Of a stretch of 64,000 nucleotides of DNA, positions 1-9,842 are shown piece after piece; position 1 is the first letter of the stretch, and each line of letters starts with the position of its first letter. A program made the translations under genes and the position numbers. The stretch is from Hemerocallis citrina (Eukaryota > Streptophyta > Magnoliopsida > Asparagales > Asphodelaceae). The DNA lies in contig CM030364.1 of NCBI GenBank assembly GCA_017893485.1, forward strand, positions 45,746,754 to 45,810,753, read 5' to 3'. The notes under the pieces are model-generated. The model was given only the letters and a program-made list of their open reading frames with translations, was not told where the DNA came from and searched no databases.

Positions 1-661
1 ACATAACAGGTGCACCCAAAGGTACGGAGCATACTGTAGTTCGGTGGTGAGAGAAGAAGAGTCTCATAAAGTGATGTGCTAGATAGGGTAGACGAGGGAG
101 TGATGTTAATGAGACTGACTGACATCATGAAAGCTTCAGCCCAGAATGAACAAGGTTCAGAAGAGGAGAGTAGAAGAGCGTGATCCGTCTCAAGGATGTG
201 ACAATGCTTGCGTTCAGCTACACAATTCTACTCAGGTGTGTGAGGGTATGATTACTGAAAGAGTGTACCATGAGATTGAATGATCAATCTCATAGCAGTG
301 GAAGTATACTCACGAGCACCGTCTGAGCAAAAGGTTTTGATACGCACACCAAACTGAGTGTGAACCATGTTCGTAAAGAACTGGTAAATGTCAGATATCT
401 TAGAGCATTGGCACATAAGAAATACCCATGTGTATCTAGTAAAGTCATCGATGAAACTAACATAATAGAGATAACCTTTATGAGAAGGTGTAGGAGATGG
501 TCCCTATATGTCAGAGTGTATAAGTTGAAAAAATGGGTGGTTTGGGAAGTGATCTTGTTATTAAAAATGAATGCTATGTGTTTTGCCAAATGACAACCCT
601 GACAATCAGACAAATGAGTAACAGAAAGAGGACGAAGGGCACCACTACGGGCTAAAGTCAT
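1..661 (-). pseudogene. Integrase core remnant of Copia-2 copy 1
   Basis: Degenerate rve-type integrase. The zinc-finger end (SDCQGCHLAKH) is readable at about 555-625. One-base slippage in a T run near 530 then shifts the frame. After the shift one can read the first catalytic Asp (IHSD), the FIDDFTRYTW-like strand, the second Asp (CSDGA) and the E of the AERKH motif. Nonsense codons interrupt it: TAG in the first Asp strand, TAA before the PHTPE motif, and TAG where the family usually has Gln. The same lesions occur at 62299-62650. No functional integrase can be made. Confidence 0.8.
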
Positions 662-664
662 GAG

Positions 665-937
665 TCATGACTCGCTAATATGTCCTAATTTTCTGTGCCA
701 TAGATCAACATCAGAGAACACAGTACCAGCAAGATAAGGATGAGATTTATGTGCGTGAAGAAAATCTAGATGATATAGATGACTATGTCGACTAGCACGC
801 CCAAATTCATGTCCAGTGTGTGAGTTGGTAATAGAAAAACCTAAAGAATCAAATGTAACGACAAGACCACTATAGCAAAACACACTAACGGAAATAAGCT
901 TCATGGATAAATGAAGAGCATAAAGAACATAAGGCAA
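665..937 (-). pseudogene. GAG_pre-integrase region of Copia-2 copy 1
   Basis: Open stretch of 90 codons ending in DLWHRKLGHISES, the H-x-K/R-L-G-H motif of the zinc-binding region that precedes copia integrase. It is in frame with the protease region upstream (8 codons and one TGA apart) and with the integrase zinc finger downstream. The separating TGA after HISES fits a CGA-to-TGA change. A near-identical copy is at 62673-62945. Confidence 0.75.
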
Positions 938-961
938 TGTGAGAGTAGGAAAGCTAATAGA

Positions 962-1165
962 TCATGAGTGTGTAGTGAGAAGTTGTGAGCCATCGGTAGT
1001 GTGTAGGGATGAAGATTGAAAGGGAAGTGCAGTGCTGGTGGTGAGCAGTATATAATTACTAGTAAGATAATGTAACGCACCAGATTCTAAAATCCATGAA
1101 AAATTCATACCAGGAGTAACATAGAGTGTAAGGCCAGAGGGGCCAGTAGCGACAGACCGATCCAA
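962..1165 (-). pseudogene. Retropepsin remnant of Copia-2 copy 1
   Basis: Open stretch with WILESGALHYLTSN, corresponding to the copia aspartic protease motif W-x-x-D-S-G-A-x-x-H-M. The catalytic Asp is replaced by Glu and the following Ser by Leu, so activity is not expected. The downstream HTTDGS segment matches the usual position of the flap region. It lies in frame with the pre-integrase region. Confidence 0.7.
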
Positions 1166-1195
1166 GAGCTAGAGTTCCAGTTGAGCGAGGCGATA

Positions 1196-1600
1196 CTAAA
1201 GATTGGCTCAATCAACAGGAGTTGGCAAGGCTTAAGTAACGATCATGACCGAGGATGTAAAGAAAGAAGTACTGCAAGGAGGAATGAGATTGGTGCTGCT
1301 GTGGCAGAGATCGAAATAAGGTCATAAATGCTGTTGGTGTCGGGATCGGGATAGGGAGCTGGTGGTGCTATTGGTTGTGGAAGAAGAGGCAAGGAAGGTT
1401 TAGGTTATGATGCTGGGAGGAGGAGGGAGGAGTCCGGAATCAAGATGATGGCGACGTTGAATTTGTCTGAAGCTGGGTGGAGATCGGGATGTGAGGGGGT
1501 GTGAAGAAGTAGTTGCGGGGAAGTCGGTGGAGAATGAAAGAGACTAGTGAGACAGAGGTTCCATTGGAGAGGAAGGAGTACCTGCATATTTTTTTTTTGA
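1196..1600 (-). other. Gag/leader remnant of Copia-2 copy 1
   Basis: Between protease and leader there should be about 1 kb of gag including a CCHC knuckle. Only about 400 bases are present, with no recognisable UBN2-type gag or zinc knuckle, so most of gag is deleted. A 60-codon open stretch (1405-1587) contains SDKFNVAIIL and may be a scrap of the gag N-terminus. About 110 bases here (roughly 1491-1600) are absent from the second copy, whose junction is at about 63499. Confidence 0.5.
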
Positions 1601-2352
1601 ACTTTTATTTTTTGAACATTTTTTTAATGACGACGAATAGCGGCAAAAGCCGACGACGGCAACAGCGACGACAATAACAGTAGAGAGAGGAAGAGTTAGG
1701 TCAGGGTGGTGTTAGAGTTAGATGAGGGTTTTGGATTTAGGTGTGGAATTCGTTTTTTTTTTTTTTTTTTCTTTTTTTTAGGAAACTGAAAACAGGTCGG
1801 ATAATAGGGTTTCGGGTAGGTTTTTGAAATCGAGTCGGGCCGGATTGTGAATTTAGATATTTGGGTTTAGATTGGGGAGAACAAATTAGGGTTAGGTTTT
1901 TGGGTTGATGACGGCTAAGGGGTGTGGGGCAGCTAGGCATCGGAGGAGGTGCAACTAGGTGATGCGGTTAGGGAGTACTTTTAATTTTTGAACTTTGTTT
2001 TAATGAAGACAAATAGCGGTGAAAGGCGACGACGACGACAGCGACGACAACAACAGTAGAGCAAGGAAGGGTTAGGTCAGGGTAGGGTTAGAGTTAGATG
2101 AGGGTTTCGGATTTGGGTGTAGGTTTTGGGGAATTCGTTTTTTTTTTCTTTTCTTTTTTTTAGGAAGCTGAAACGGGTCGGGTAATAGGGTTTCAGGTAA
2201 GTTTTTGAAATCGGGTCGGGTCAGATTGTCAATTTGGATATTTGGGTTTAGATTAGGAAGAAAAAATTAGGATTAGGTTTTTGGGTTGATGGCGGTTAAG
2301 GGGTGAGGGGCGGTTAGGCAGCGGAGGTGGTGCGGCTACGGTGATGCGATTA
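1601..2352. repeat. Tandem duplication, unit about 376 bp, in Copia-2 leader
   Basis: Unit 1 (about 1601-1976) and unit 2 (about 1977-2352) align over their whole length. Each has the same order: acttttatttttgaac, a purine-rich gcgacgac block, gttagagttagatgaggg, a poly-T run after gaattcg, and gggttgatg(a/g)cgg near the end. The units differ at perhaps 10-15% of positions. Low-complexity gcgacgacaacaac blocks may have promoted the duplication. In copy 2 the first unit starts at about 63501. Confidence 0.8.
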
Positions 2353-2700
2353 GGGAGTAGTGTTCGAGATGGGTGTTGTTGTCAAGTTGGGTGCTGTCGA
2401 TGATGAAGGTCTGGTGTTGATGTCGGGTGTTAATGGAAGTCAGTGGTGTTTAGGATGGAAGGGGAGTAGGTGGTCATGAGGTTTGCAGCGGTGGTGGGGC
2501 CGAGATGAGTTGATGTTGCTGCCGACGGGGTTTGGAAGAGTTGATGCTACTACGATTGTTGATGTTGCTGTTGCAGAAGACAATGAAGAGAACGTTGCTG
2601 CAGTTGTTGTTGTTGTTGGTAGTCATCGGAGTGTAGAAGGGAGAAATTTGTGTAATTAAGGTTAGGGATTGGTAAGGGAGGAAAAAAAATTAGGGTTAGT

Positions 2701-2712
2701 GCTCTAATACCA
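2701..2712 (-). other. Primer-binding site (initiator tRNA-Met type) of Copia-2
   Basis: On the minus strand the LTR terminal ACA is followed directly by TGGTATTAGAGC. This matches the tRNA-Met primer site TGGTATCAGAGC with one change. It fixes the element's orientation and the inner LTR edge. Confidence 0.85.
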
Positions 2713-2854
2713 TGTTAAGGTTAATAGAGAGATTGGGAAATATTATTGGATTGATTATAACTGAGTACAATGTCTCCTATATATAGGAGGGAACAAAATA
2801 CTAAACTGATGCATAATCCGATATGGGACTAAATACATATTACTATATCTAACA
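2713..2854 (-). repeat. 5' LTR of Copia-2 copy 1 (142 bp)
   Basis: Read on the minus strand it begins TGTTAGATATAG and ends CCTTAACA, with TG...CA ends. A TATA-like tctcctatatatagg block lies inside. It is homologous to 59621-59749, the 3' LTR of copy 2. The LTRs are unusually short for the element. Confidence 0.85.
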
Positions 2855-2859
2855 GGGAT
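2855..2859. repeat. Target-site duplication of Copia-2 (gggat)
   Basis: Five bases outside the 5' LTR of Copia-2 copy 1. Its partner is not beside this copy in the window. The matching flank is gtgat at 59616-59620, outside the 3' LTR of copy 2, with one base different. With one copy of the duplication kept, the two flanks join into an open copia integrase frame (KYLITIVDDC). Confidence 0.7.
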
Positions 2860-3030
2860 TAAATACTTCTGACCAATCATTATCTCATCCAGTCACAAAG
2901 CTACTGAGATCACAAATATCAGAATCTATTGACTCAAAAGTTGTGTACTCTTAGAGACCATACTAAATAATTTTCTACTGATCATAATCAAAGCACAAAC
3001 TTCACATTTTCATATTTTATTGATGTGTCA
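2860..3030 (-). pseudogene. Integrase N-terminal remnant of Copia-1
   Basis: On the minus strand the zinc motif segment KCEVCA is followed by KLFSMVSKSTQLLS. After a one-base shift comes IDSDICDLSSFVTG, which matches the H-H-C-C end and first catalytic Asp strand of copia integrase. An in-frame stop and the frameshift show decay. The sequence stops at the Copia-2 insertion site. The continuing strand (ITIVDDC) is found at 59590-59620. Confidence 0.7.
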
Positions 3031-3480
3031 TTTAGCAAAGTTATGAATTTTAACAAGAGCAAATAATTTAATATATATAGTTCACATCTCCTAGCCTATT
3101 ATATTGTGTTCAAGGACTACACAAATTGGAACTACCATTATCAATTACTTCGTTTGTTTAACTCAACTTACACATGCTATTGACTATATAGGTACATTAT
3201 AAAATAATAATAATATGAGTTAATACAAAATTACTCTACTACATTTCACAAAACCATTTGGTTCTCATAATGTCCAAGTGCTCAAAAATTTTGAGTGAAG
3301 AGTTCATTCCTTTATTCGTTCTTCATCATCTACAAAATGCTAAACGAGCTAATGACAAATATATTATAATTCAACTTTGCACAATACAATGAACGAGAAA
3401 GAACACAACGTAACTAATTAAGCCGCATCCTCCATTACAGGAGCTCCCACCTAAGTTACAGACATTTGTTACATATCTTA
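3031..3480 (-). other. Copia-1 interior, unresolved
   Basis: AT-rich sequence between the readable integrase scrap and the TRIM-like element. By position it should be the protease to pre-integrase region of Copia-1, but stop codons are dense and I see no motif. Confidence 0.4.
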
Positions 3481-3949
3481 TGTAACACCCTATAATTTCT
3501 AAAGGCATATATAGTGGTATAATATGTAGTATATATATATAATATATAATGTTGATGGCGAAAGTTGTAATTAGAGTGAAAATGGGGTGGGGGGGCACGA
3601 TTGACAAACGACACCTAGGGTGCTGAGGCCCACCAGGTTCAGAGGGGGCAGACTGCTGTGCCACTGTCTTTGTGTATGTGCCATGTGGCACAGGGGGCCC
3701 ACGGGTCTTCGGGTGAACACACAAGAGAGAAGGATAAAAACAGCGGAGAGGTAAGTTATAATAGTCCCACATCGGGAAATACACAAGAATAAATAACTAT
3801 AAATATAATAGCCTATGATCAAGAGTCACCAATCCGGTTAACCACCTTTTGAGAGGCAGCCTGTGGTGGGCAGTTGTACTATACTATAAATAATTTTTCT
3901 GATAAATTGTAAAAATTATCTGAGCAGGAGCAGGGGCAAAGGCGTTACA
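3481..3949 (+). repeat. 5' LTR of TRIM-like element (469 bp)
   Basis: Begins TGTAACACCC and ends GGCGTTACA, immediately before the primer site. The internal motif agtcccacatcggg is shared with LTR 2, where it reads agtccaacatcgga. Homologous blocks line up with 4277-4327 plus 6135-6595. Confidence 0.85.
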
Positions 3950-3951
3950 AA

Positions 3952-3964
3952 TGGTATCAGAGTC
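3952..3964 (+). other. Primer-binding site (tRNA-Met type) of TRIM-like element
   Basis: TGGTATCAGAGTC two bases after the LTR end. It matches the initiator tRNA-Met primer site used by many plant LTR elements. Confidence 0.85.
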
Positions 3965-4276
3965 GACTTTTAACACCGAGTGTGGGACATGTCTATCTAG
4001 TCGGGCGGTGGATTTCAGGACTGTGGTAAGCCCTCAATTAAATCCGGGACTATGATTGATCGGGTGGTGGATTCCGGGATCATGATTAGTCTGGCAGATA
4101 GGAGGGCAGCTCAATTAAAGTCCGGGATTATGATTGATCAGACGGTGGATTTCGGGATCATGATTAATCGAGTGGATAGAAGAGCAGATACTCTACATCA
4201 GCTAGAAAGTAGATCCTACACTAGATTGTGCATGCCCCGTGCTCAGCGAGGACGCTGATTTCTAAAGGGGGGTGTA
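3965..4276 (+). repeat. TRIM interior with imperfect tandem repeats and polypurine tract
   Basis: About 310 bases with repeated variants of gggatcatgattgatcgg and ggtggattccggg at roughly 4030-4180. It ends in a purine run (aaagggggg, 4264-4272) just before LTR 2, the expected polypurine tract. No coding potential beyond chance reading frames. Confidence 0.7.
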
Positions 4277-4327
4277 TGTAACACCCCGTAATTTCTAAAG
4301 GCATATATATTGGTATAATATGCAGTA

Positions 4328-6134
4328 TTTATATAATAAAGCACAAAGAAAGCTATCAAGTGGCTCTCCTTCAATCCCCCCAAAATCAAAGGCTCAGATC
4401 TAACCTCACAAAACACATTTTCACCCCCAAAAGTTTTTGCCAAAACTCCAATTCAAATTCCCCACCCAAAACAACTCCTTTATTTATTTAATTATTTTCT
4501 CTCTCTCTTTCTCTTCTATTCAAATAATTAAGAAAATAAAAATCAAAAAATTTTTTTAAAAAATAAAAAACTAAAAAAAAAAATTAAAAAAATTAAAAAT
4601 TTTAAAAATTATTCAAAAAAAATCAAACAATTCAAAAACTTATAAAAAAATGTAAAAAAAAATTAAAAATTTAAAAAAATAATTTCTTTAATATTTAAAA
4701 TTTGAAATGTTAATAAAATTTAAAATTTTTGGAATTTTTTATAATTTTAAATTTTTGAAATTTTTTGAAATTTTTGAAATTTTTTGAAATTTTAGAAATT
4801 TTAAAAAATTTTGAAAATAAAAAAATTAAATTTTTTTTTAAAAAATTTTAAAATTTAAAATTTTAAAATATTTAAATTTAGAAATTTAGAAATTTCAAAA
4901 ATCTCAAAGCAAATCCAAATCCAAATCCAATGTCGAACCCCAATCAAGAAGTCATCGCCGATATCTGATCCGCTGCTGATTCCGTATCGGTGACTCCCCT
5001 CTACCAAATCGAGGGCGCATATCAAGCGACTCCGTATCGGCAACTCCTCTCCACCGAATCGAGTGCCTATATATGCGATGCGACGAATCTAATTTCATCT
5101 CATTAACCGAATTCTCATTCTAATTTTTATTTTTTTTTGTGCAGAGGATTACTCAGTTTTTTGCTAACTCGAATTTTGTGTGTGCATGATGGTATTTAAG
5201 TTCAGAAAGGTATGATTGTTTTATTTTTTGGTTTAAAAAATTTTAATTTGGTGATTTATTTGATGAGTTTTTTATTTGTTTTGATTTAAGGTGTACGCAA
5301 GTGAGAGATGGATTATTTGGTGGCCTCAATTTGGACTTCCAAACATAGCAGGACCTGTAAGCTGACTAGCAACCTAAAATAACTTGGCAAATATGCAACA
5401 TTAAATTCTTTACTACAAGAGAAAATACTATCGTGAAGTGTTCCCTGCACTGCTTATTAGAAACCATGGATAATATAACATATAAAATCTTTTAGTGTGT
5501 GTTTGGATATATATGATTGGGATGACTGGAGTTTACCAGTGAACGGTGCAAACTCTCCACTCAAGAAAGACAGCTAAAGTAAATTTATTATTTATCCATT
5601 ATGATTTTTTTTATATAGGTGCAATGGAGAGACAAAGTGGAGATAAAATAAATGATTAGCTTGGATTAGAGTTTTGAGAACTTCATGTATTTCATTTTGG
5701 TTGAAATAATAATAAGAGGTATTTCACTTGCAAACTGAATCTTAGACAAACAAATGTTTATTGTAGATACCTTCAGACCTGCACTTGAGTTACCATTGTA
5801 TTTAGACATGCTCATAGTGGTTATGGGATTAGAGTAAGCTCCATAAAACCTATATGATAATGTCCTTGCATAACTATTACAAGCATCTAAAATTGATGTT
5901 GAAGTTATAAAAAACTTTATGCAGTGTTTCTAACAAACTATATGCATTTAAGGTAAATTCAAGCTAATGATCAAAAAGGCGATGGTTGAGCTTGAAGATA
6001 GATATACTGCTTTCTCATATAATATGTTTGCTACTTCACTTAATTTGCTGGACCTCCAAAACTATTTTATATGATCAAACTAGTTGCACCGTTTTGAAAA
6101 CGTGCCGTAGGCATGTGTCAATGGGCAAACCTAG
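4328..6134 (+). mobile_element. Helitron (1.8 kb) inserted in TRIM LTR
   Basis: Inserted between A (4327) and T (6135) with no target duplication, the Helitron rule. Comparison with LTR 1 fixes both edges. The 3' end is CTAG, preceded by a GC-rich hairpin acgtgccgtaggcatgt and about 14 bases of spacer, as in plant Helitrons. The 5' end reads TTTATATAATAAAGC, one change from a TC start. The interior has a long AT-only block (about 4520-4900) and exon-like segments near 5150-5356. No Rep/helicase coding is present, so it is non-autonomous. Confidence 0.8.
5148..5356 (+). pseudogene. Captured gene fragment with splice-like sites inside Helitron
   Basis: A pyrimidine-rich stretch ending in gtgcag precedes a segment closing at ttcagaaag|gtatg (5219). 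A 71-bp intron-like stretch ends in gatttaag. A 66-base open exon (5291-5356) then reads VYASERWIIWWPQFGLPN and is followed by gtaag. Phase 0 at both ends and canonical GT/AG sites suggest exons copied from a host gene. I do not recognise the parent gene. The upstream exon boundary is uncertain. Confidence 0.45.
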
Positions 6135-6595
6135 TATATATAAAATATTAATGTTTTTGGCAAAATTTGTAATTATAGTGAAAATTTGGGGGGGGGGGGG
6201 GGGAGGGCGATTGAGAAATGACAGCCAGGGTGCTGCTGTTGCCCGTTGACATCATGATGACATCAGCAGGGCCCACCGAGTTCAGAGGGGGCAGACTGTT
6301 GTGCCACCGTCTCTGTGTGTGTGCCACATAACACAGGGGGGCCATGGGTCTTCAGGTGTACACACAAGAAAGAAGGATAAAAACAGTTGTGAGGTAAGTC
6401 ATAATAGTCCAACATCGGAAAATACACGAGAATAAATAACTATAAATATAATAGCCTATGATCAAGAGTCACCAATCCAGTTAACCACCTTTTCAGAGGC
6501 AGCCTGTGGTGGGCAGTTGTACTATACTATAAACAACTTTTCTGATTAATTGTAAAAATTATCCGAGCATGTGATCAGTCCCACAAAGCATCACA

Positions 6596-7801
6596 AATCG
6601 TTTAATCTAAGTTGGGATAGTTCATTCATCACATGAAAATACTAATAGAAATTAAAGTTGATCATACCAACACTTCAAGTTAGAAGTGTTTTCCAAGTTC
6701 GATGGAAAGGCCTATGTAGTGCAGACTTATTCTACCTTGATGCAAATTCATCGTCTCCAATAAACACAATTTGCGAGTAACTTTGAAGTTCTTACATTCA
6801 TCAAATTGTTAAAGATTAGCCAATTAAACGAATTGTTATCACTATTTAATTCTAACAGCAATTTAATTAAAGATACAAATTTATTGTCAAAAGCTATAAT
6901 TTAATTTATCAAAATAAATATTTGATCCTTAGCACATAGCCAAAACAGTTGTTCAATCTTGCATCTAATTACACAATGGTGAATGCGGTTTTGAACTTTA
7001 GTACTTAGCAACAAATTCAAACAAACAGTTAACCAACAATTAAAATTATAGGTATGAAGAACATGATTTCTTCATATTTGAATCCATCCAAACAATATCC
7101 CCACTTTTCGCACCATCTCCAGGAATTGCGTCCACATCTCATATTGTGCTTTCATCTTCCGACTGTTAAAATCAGAACCGCTAAATCCCTCTAGGTTAGG
7201 AAACTCGTAAGGACGATTATGTTTTTCCATTTCAAAGGAATAAACAAAAAATTCCAAAAATTATAGGGTTTATTCTGAATAATTACTGCTCATGTAATTT
7301 TAGAGAAATGTGAGGTTTTCCTGTAAAACTGCTATTAAACAATAATACAGAAATTTAATTTGATAAATCAGCACAAATCATAAAGTTTAGAGTGGACCAA
7401 ATCTTGATAAAGATCAAGAAGTGTTCGATTTGATACAGCAGCGCAAGAAATCCTATCCTAGTCCTAAACACAAAACAGCAACCCCACAATCAATTGGAAC
7501 AAAGGGTTTGGATTGGATCTAATTCAGCGCAGCAGATCCTGTTTTTAGGCCCAAACACAAAACATCAACTCCACGACCAATAAGAGCAAAGGGTTTGGAT
7601 CGGATCTGAACAAGGCAGTGCTGCAGCGATCCCCTCCTGTCCCCGAATACGAAACACCAAAAAACCACCAACAGTGATAAGGAAGAGGGGAAGGGGGGTG
7701 TAGTGGGTGCAATGGCTGGCGGTGGCGACGAATTCTGGCGAAAGATCACTTCGACGATCTGTCTCTTAATCTCAAAATTATGACGATTAATATCTCAATA
7801 T
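6596..7801 (-). other. Copia-1 leader and possible gag remnant
   Basis: On the minus strand the 5' LTR (7802-8083) is followed by a GC-richer leader (7500-7790). A 61-codon open stretch (7072-7257) contains MEKHNRPYEFPNLEGFSGSD, resembling the start of a copia gag, but no zinc knuckle is readable. No tRNA-Met-type primer site is seen next to the LTR. The assignment rests mainly on position. Confidence 0.4.
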
Positions 7802-8083
7802 TGTTGAATAATAATGAGAATAAGAACAAAGAGAAAATAGGTTTAGGGTTTAATATCTATACTGTTTGAGATATTATACTTGATTATCAGGATTGAAATA
7901 ATCTCGGGCACTAACAGAAGATCAGTATATATGGGATAAGACTAGATTTTGGGCAATGGGCTTTATGCTCACTCAACCCTGCCCAATAACTAACAGATAG
8001 CACGTGCAAATATGTGTTGCCTCATACAATATTATACACAATAATATTCTGTTTATAATGAGAATATACCTATATATCCAACA
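7802..8083 (-). repeat. 5' LTR of Copia-1 (282 bp)
   Basis: Minus-strand LTR TGTTGGATATATAGG...TTCAACA. It is homologous along its whole length to 12973-13883 once the LINE there is removed, with about 40 differences by hand count. No polypurine tract lies outside its TGTTGG end, so this is the 5' LTR. Confidence 0.8.
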
Positions 8084-8088
8084 GAGAT
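8084..8088. repeat. Target-site duplication of Copia-1 (gagat), 5' side
   Basis: Five bases outside the Copia-1 5' LTR. They are identical to 12968-12972, which lie outside a Copia-1 3' LTR. In a single simple insertion these would flank the element; here they face each other across 4.9 kb of host sequence. Confidence 0.7.
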
Positions 8089-8587
8089 GATCGACTGATT
8101 TGTATGACACATGATTATCAAAAAGCAATACTCATTTAAAGAGCTTTGTAAGCACAATTGTACCAAGCAAATTTCAGGCACTAGCCCTACCCTTTTAGAA
8201 GAGAGCCGGGCCGGGGGGCACGGGTTAGGGACCCCAAGGGCCATTATCATCCCTAACGGAGGAACATATTATATCAAATGAAATTTTACTTTTTAGGGTG
8301 CAATGCAAATGTGGGAAAATTTCCATTTCCCCCACTTGAGCAAATGTCAAAAGAGATAGACACTTTTTTTGTTGCAAAATTGACATGGGCCCCCACAACC
8401 AATTTTGAAAAAATGAATGTTAGAAATTGTAACTCATTAGAGCGACTCCCGTACCGAAAAATGGGCCAACCGAAGCACAAAGGTGGGCTCGGGATCGTCA
8501 TATTTTATGGCGATGGAAAATGGAACCACATACCACTCTACAAACAGTGGACCCCATTTTCTTCTTTTGCAAACCCCCTAGCCCCCA

Positions 8588-8622
<35 letters not shown>

Positions 8623-8909
8623 CACACACACACACTCAAACCTAAAAATTATGGAGAATAATTTTTCTGGGGGTTTTGTATTTTTTATTTTTAACTTCTT
8701 TTTAAATTTGCTATTATAGACAATAATTATACCATTATTAGTTTTTCACCAAGATCTACAATATGAGACCAATATTGGATATCTTTCGATTCGTTTTAAA
8801 TTTCAAAATAATACTATGAATCAATAATTATATTAAAGAGAAACAAGAATTCATAAATATTCAATGGAAATTACAAAACATACTATTGAACTCCCCCGAA
8901 TACAAATAA
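8089..8909. other. Intergenic DNA with a 32-base C tract
   Basis: No gene or element recognised. It holds a homopolymer of 32 C at 8589-8620 followed by (CA)n. The 127-codon open frame across it (8278-8661) owes its length to the C run read as proline and has no domain. A 21-base sequence at 8882-8902 recurs at 9890-9910. Confidence 0.6.
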
Positions 8910-9270
8910 TCTCTAATATCTTAATGGGAGAGTTGGGGTTGTCATTTGTAGACAACCTATAAATTGTAGACATTGATTCAACCATCTAATCTCAACCATT
9001 CATTTTTAAGTGGGAGTTATATTAACCATTCATTTACTCAACTGTTGTTAGTTACTATAATACCCTCAAAAGTTCAAATTTATTTACGATATAATTATTT
9101 ACAAAAGTGTCACTCATATAAAATAAAAGTTTGTGCCACTAGGGGTATTTTGTAAAGAGTACGTGATGAGTAAAGGGAGGTCTCAGGTTCGAGGCCAGAT
9201 TACGTCTTATTATTTACTATATAAAAAAGAATAATTAAAACATGCATCGCACGTGCAGATTACTATCTAA
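8910..9270 (+). mobile_element. Short non-autonomous Helitron 1
   Basis: Starts TCTCTAATATC after an A. It ends CTAA before a T (the 3' consensus is CTRR), 11 bases after a hairpin-like catgcatcgcacgtg. Its body (gggagagttgggg, then caaccattcatt and gtgtcactcat) is repeated in Helitron 3. No coding. Confidence 0.65.
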
Positions 9271-9280
9271 TATATAATAA

Positions 9281-9515
9281 TCTACTATTTTAATGGGAGA
9301 GTTGGGTTTTGTAACCAAACAAACCCTAACTTTGTAACCAAACAAATCCGTGCAATACACGTCCAAACTATATCCAACAAATATAAACGTGCACGGCACG
9401 TATAGCCCAAATCAAAACATTTAAATATAAATTATTTCTTTTCTTATACAATATATATTCATTTAATTTGATGAATATACTTTTTTAAACGTGCATCGCA
9501 CGTACATTATACTAG
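9281..9515 (+). mobile_element. Short non-autonomous Helitron 2
   Basis: Starts TCTACTATTTTAATGGGAG after an A. It ends CTAG before a T, with the perfect hairpin acgtgcatcgcacgt (9489-9503) 8 bases upstream. A second acgtgc...gcacgt hairpin near 9390 may be an older Helitron end trapped inside. No coding. Confidence 0.75.
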
Positions 9516-9842
9516 TAACATTATAATGAGAGAGTTGGGGTTGTCATTTGTAGACATTCAACCATCTAATCTTAACCATTCATTTTTTAAGTGGGAGTTA
9601 TATTAACCATTCATTTACTCAACTATTGTTGGTTACCATAATACCCTCAAAGTTCAAATTTATTTACAACATAATTACTTACGAAAGTGTCACTCATGTA
9701 AAATAAAAGTTTGTGCCATTAGGGGTAATTTGCAAAGAGTATGTATCAGTAAATGGAGAAGACCGGCTTACATCTTATTATTTACTTTATAATTTTTTTT
9801 TAAAAAATAATTAGAATGTGCACTGCACATGCAAGTTCCTAG
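9516..9842 (+). mobile_element. Short non-autonomous Helitron 3, abutting Helitron 2
   Basis: Follows the CTAG of Helitron 2 directly. It lacks the TC start (taacattataatgag) but keeps the gagagttggggttgtc body shared with Helitron 1. It ends CTAG before T, after the perfect hairpin atgtgcactgcacat (9816-9830). Head-to-tail Helitron runs are known in plants. Confidence 0.7.

Larger units (their letters stand above)
1..2854 (-). mobile_element. Copia-2 copy 1: defective Ty1/copia element, 5' portion
   Basis: Minus-strand Ty1/copia retrotransposon running off the left edge. In element orientation the order is LTR (2713-2854), tRNA-Met-type primer site (2701-2712), a long GC-biased leader with a tandem duplication, a gag remnant, protease, pre-integrase zinc region and the integrase core. 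Bases 1 to about 2100 match 62009-64000 with roughly 3% substitutions by hand count, so a second copy lies at the right end. Both copies share the same nonsense codons and a frameshift, so the template was already dead. Most of gag is missing. The right flank (gggat) is target-site sequence inside Copia-1. Confidence 0.9.
3481..6595 (+). mobile_element. TRIM-like LTR retrotransposon interrupted by a Helitron
   Basis: Two related LTRs (3481-3949 and 4277-6595) flank only about 330 bases of interior with a primer site at one end and a purine tract at the other. There is no coding capacity. Without the nested Helitron it is about 1.3 kb, the size of a terminal-repeat retrotransposon in miniature. 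LTRs start TGTAACACCC. No convincing target duplication is visible (tctta against aatcg), so one edge may be altered. It would need proteins from other elements to move. I see no 5S-like block, so it does not look like the Cassandra TRIM family. Confidence 0.75.
4277..6595 (+). repeat. 3' LTR of TRIM-like element, split by Helitron
   Basis: Starts TGTAACACCCCGTAATTTC (4277), follows LTR 1 to 4327 and resumes at 6135 with tatatataaaatattaatg. From there it parallels LTR 1 to tcaca at 6595. Removing 4328-6134 restores the alignment without gap. It carries a 16-G run at 6188-6203 and a short insert (tgacatcatgatgacatcagc) absent from LTR 1. Confidence 0.8.
2855..8083 (-). mobile_element. Copia-1, 5' half (old Ty1/copia element), with nested insertions
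   Basis: Minus-strand remains of an old Ty1/copia element: 5' LTR at 7802-8083, leader and possible gag at 6596-7801, and the N-terminal integrase region at 2860-3030. A TRIM-like element interrupts it at 3481-6595. The left end is cut by the Copia-2 insertion. The matching 3' half of a Copia-1 copy is found far to the right (12973-22000 and 58157-59615). Its LTRs differ at about 14% of positions by hand count, so it is old. Confidence 0.75.

Noticed and set aside
360..593. Plus-strand open frame repeated at 62369-62602
   Set aside because: Antisense shadow of the Copia-2 integrase; conserved only because the element is duplicated.
3481..3949. Cassandra-type TRIM with 5S promoter
   Set aside because: No 5S internal promoter boxes recognised in the LTR.
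3952..3964. tRNA-like word tggtatcagagtc
   Set aside because: It is a retroelement primer site complementary to tRNA-Met; no cloverleaf surrounds it.
8278..8661. 127-codon open frame with polyproline
   Set aside because: Its length depends on a 32-base C tract; no domain, no splice or promoter context.
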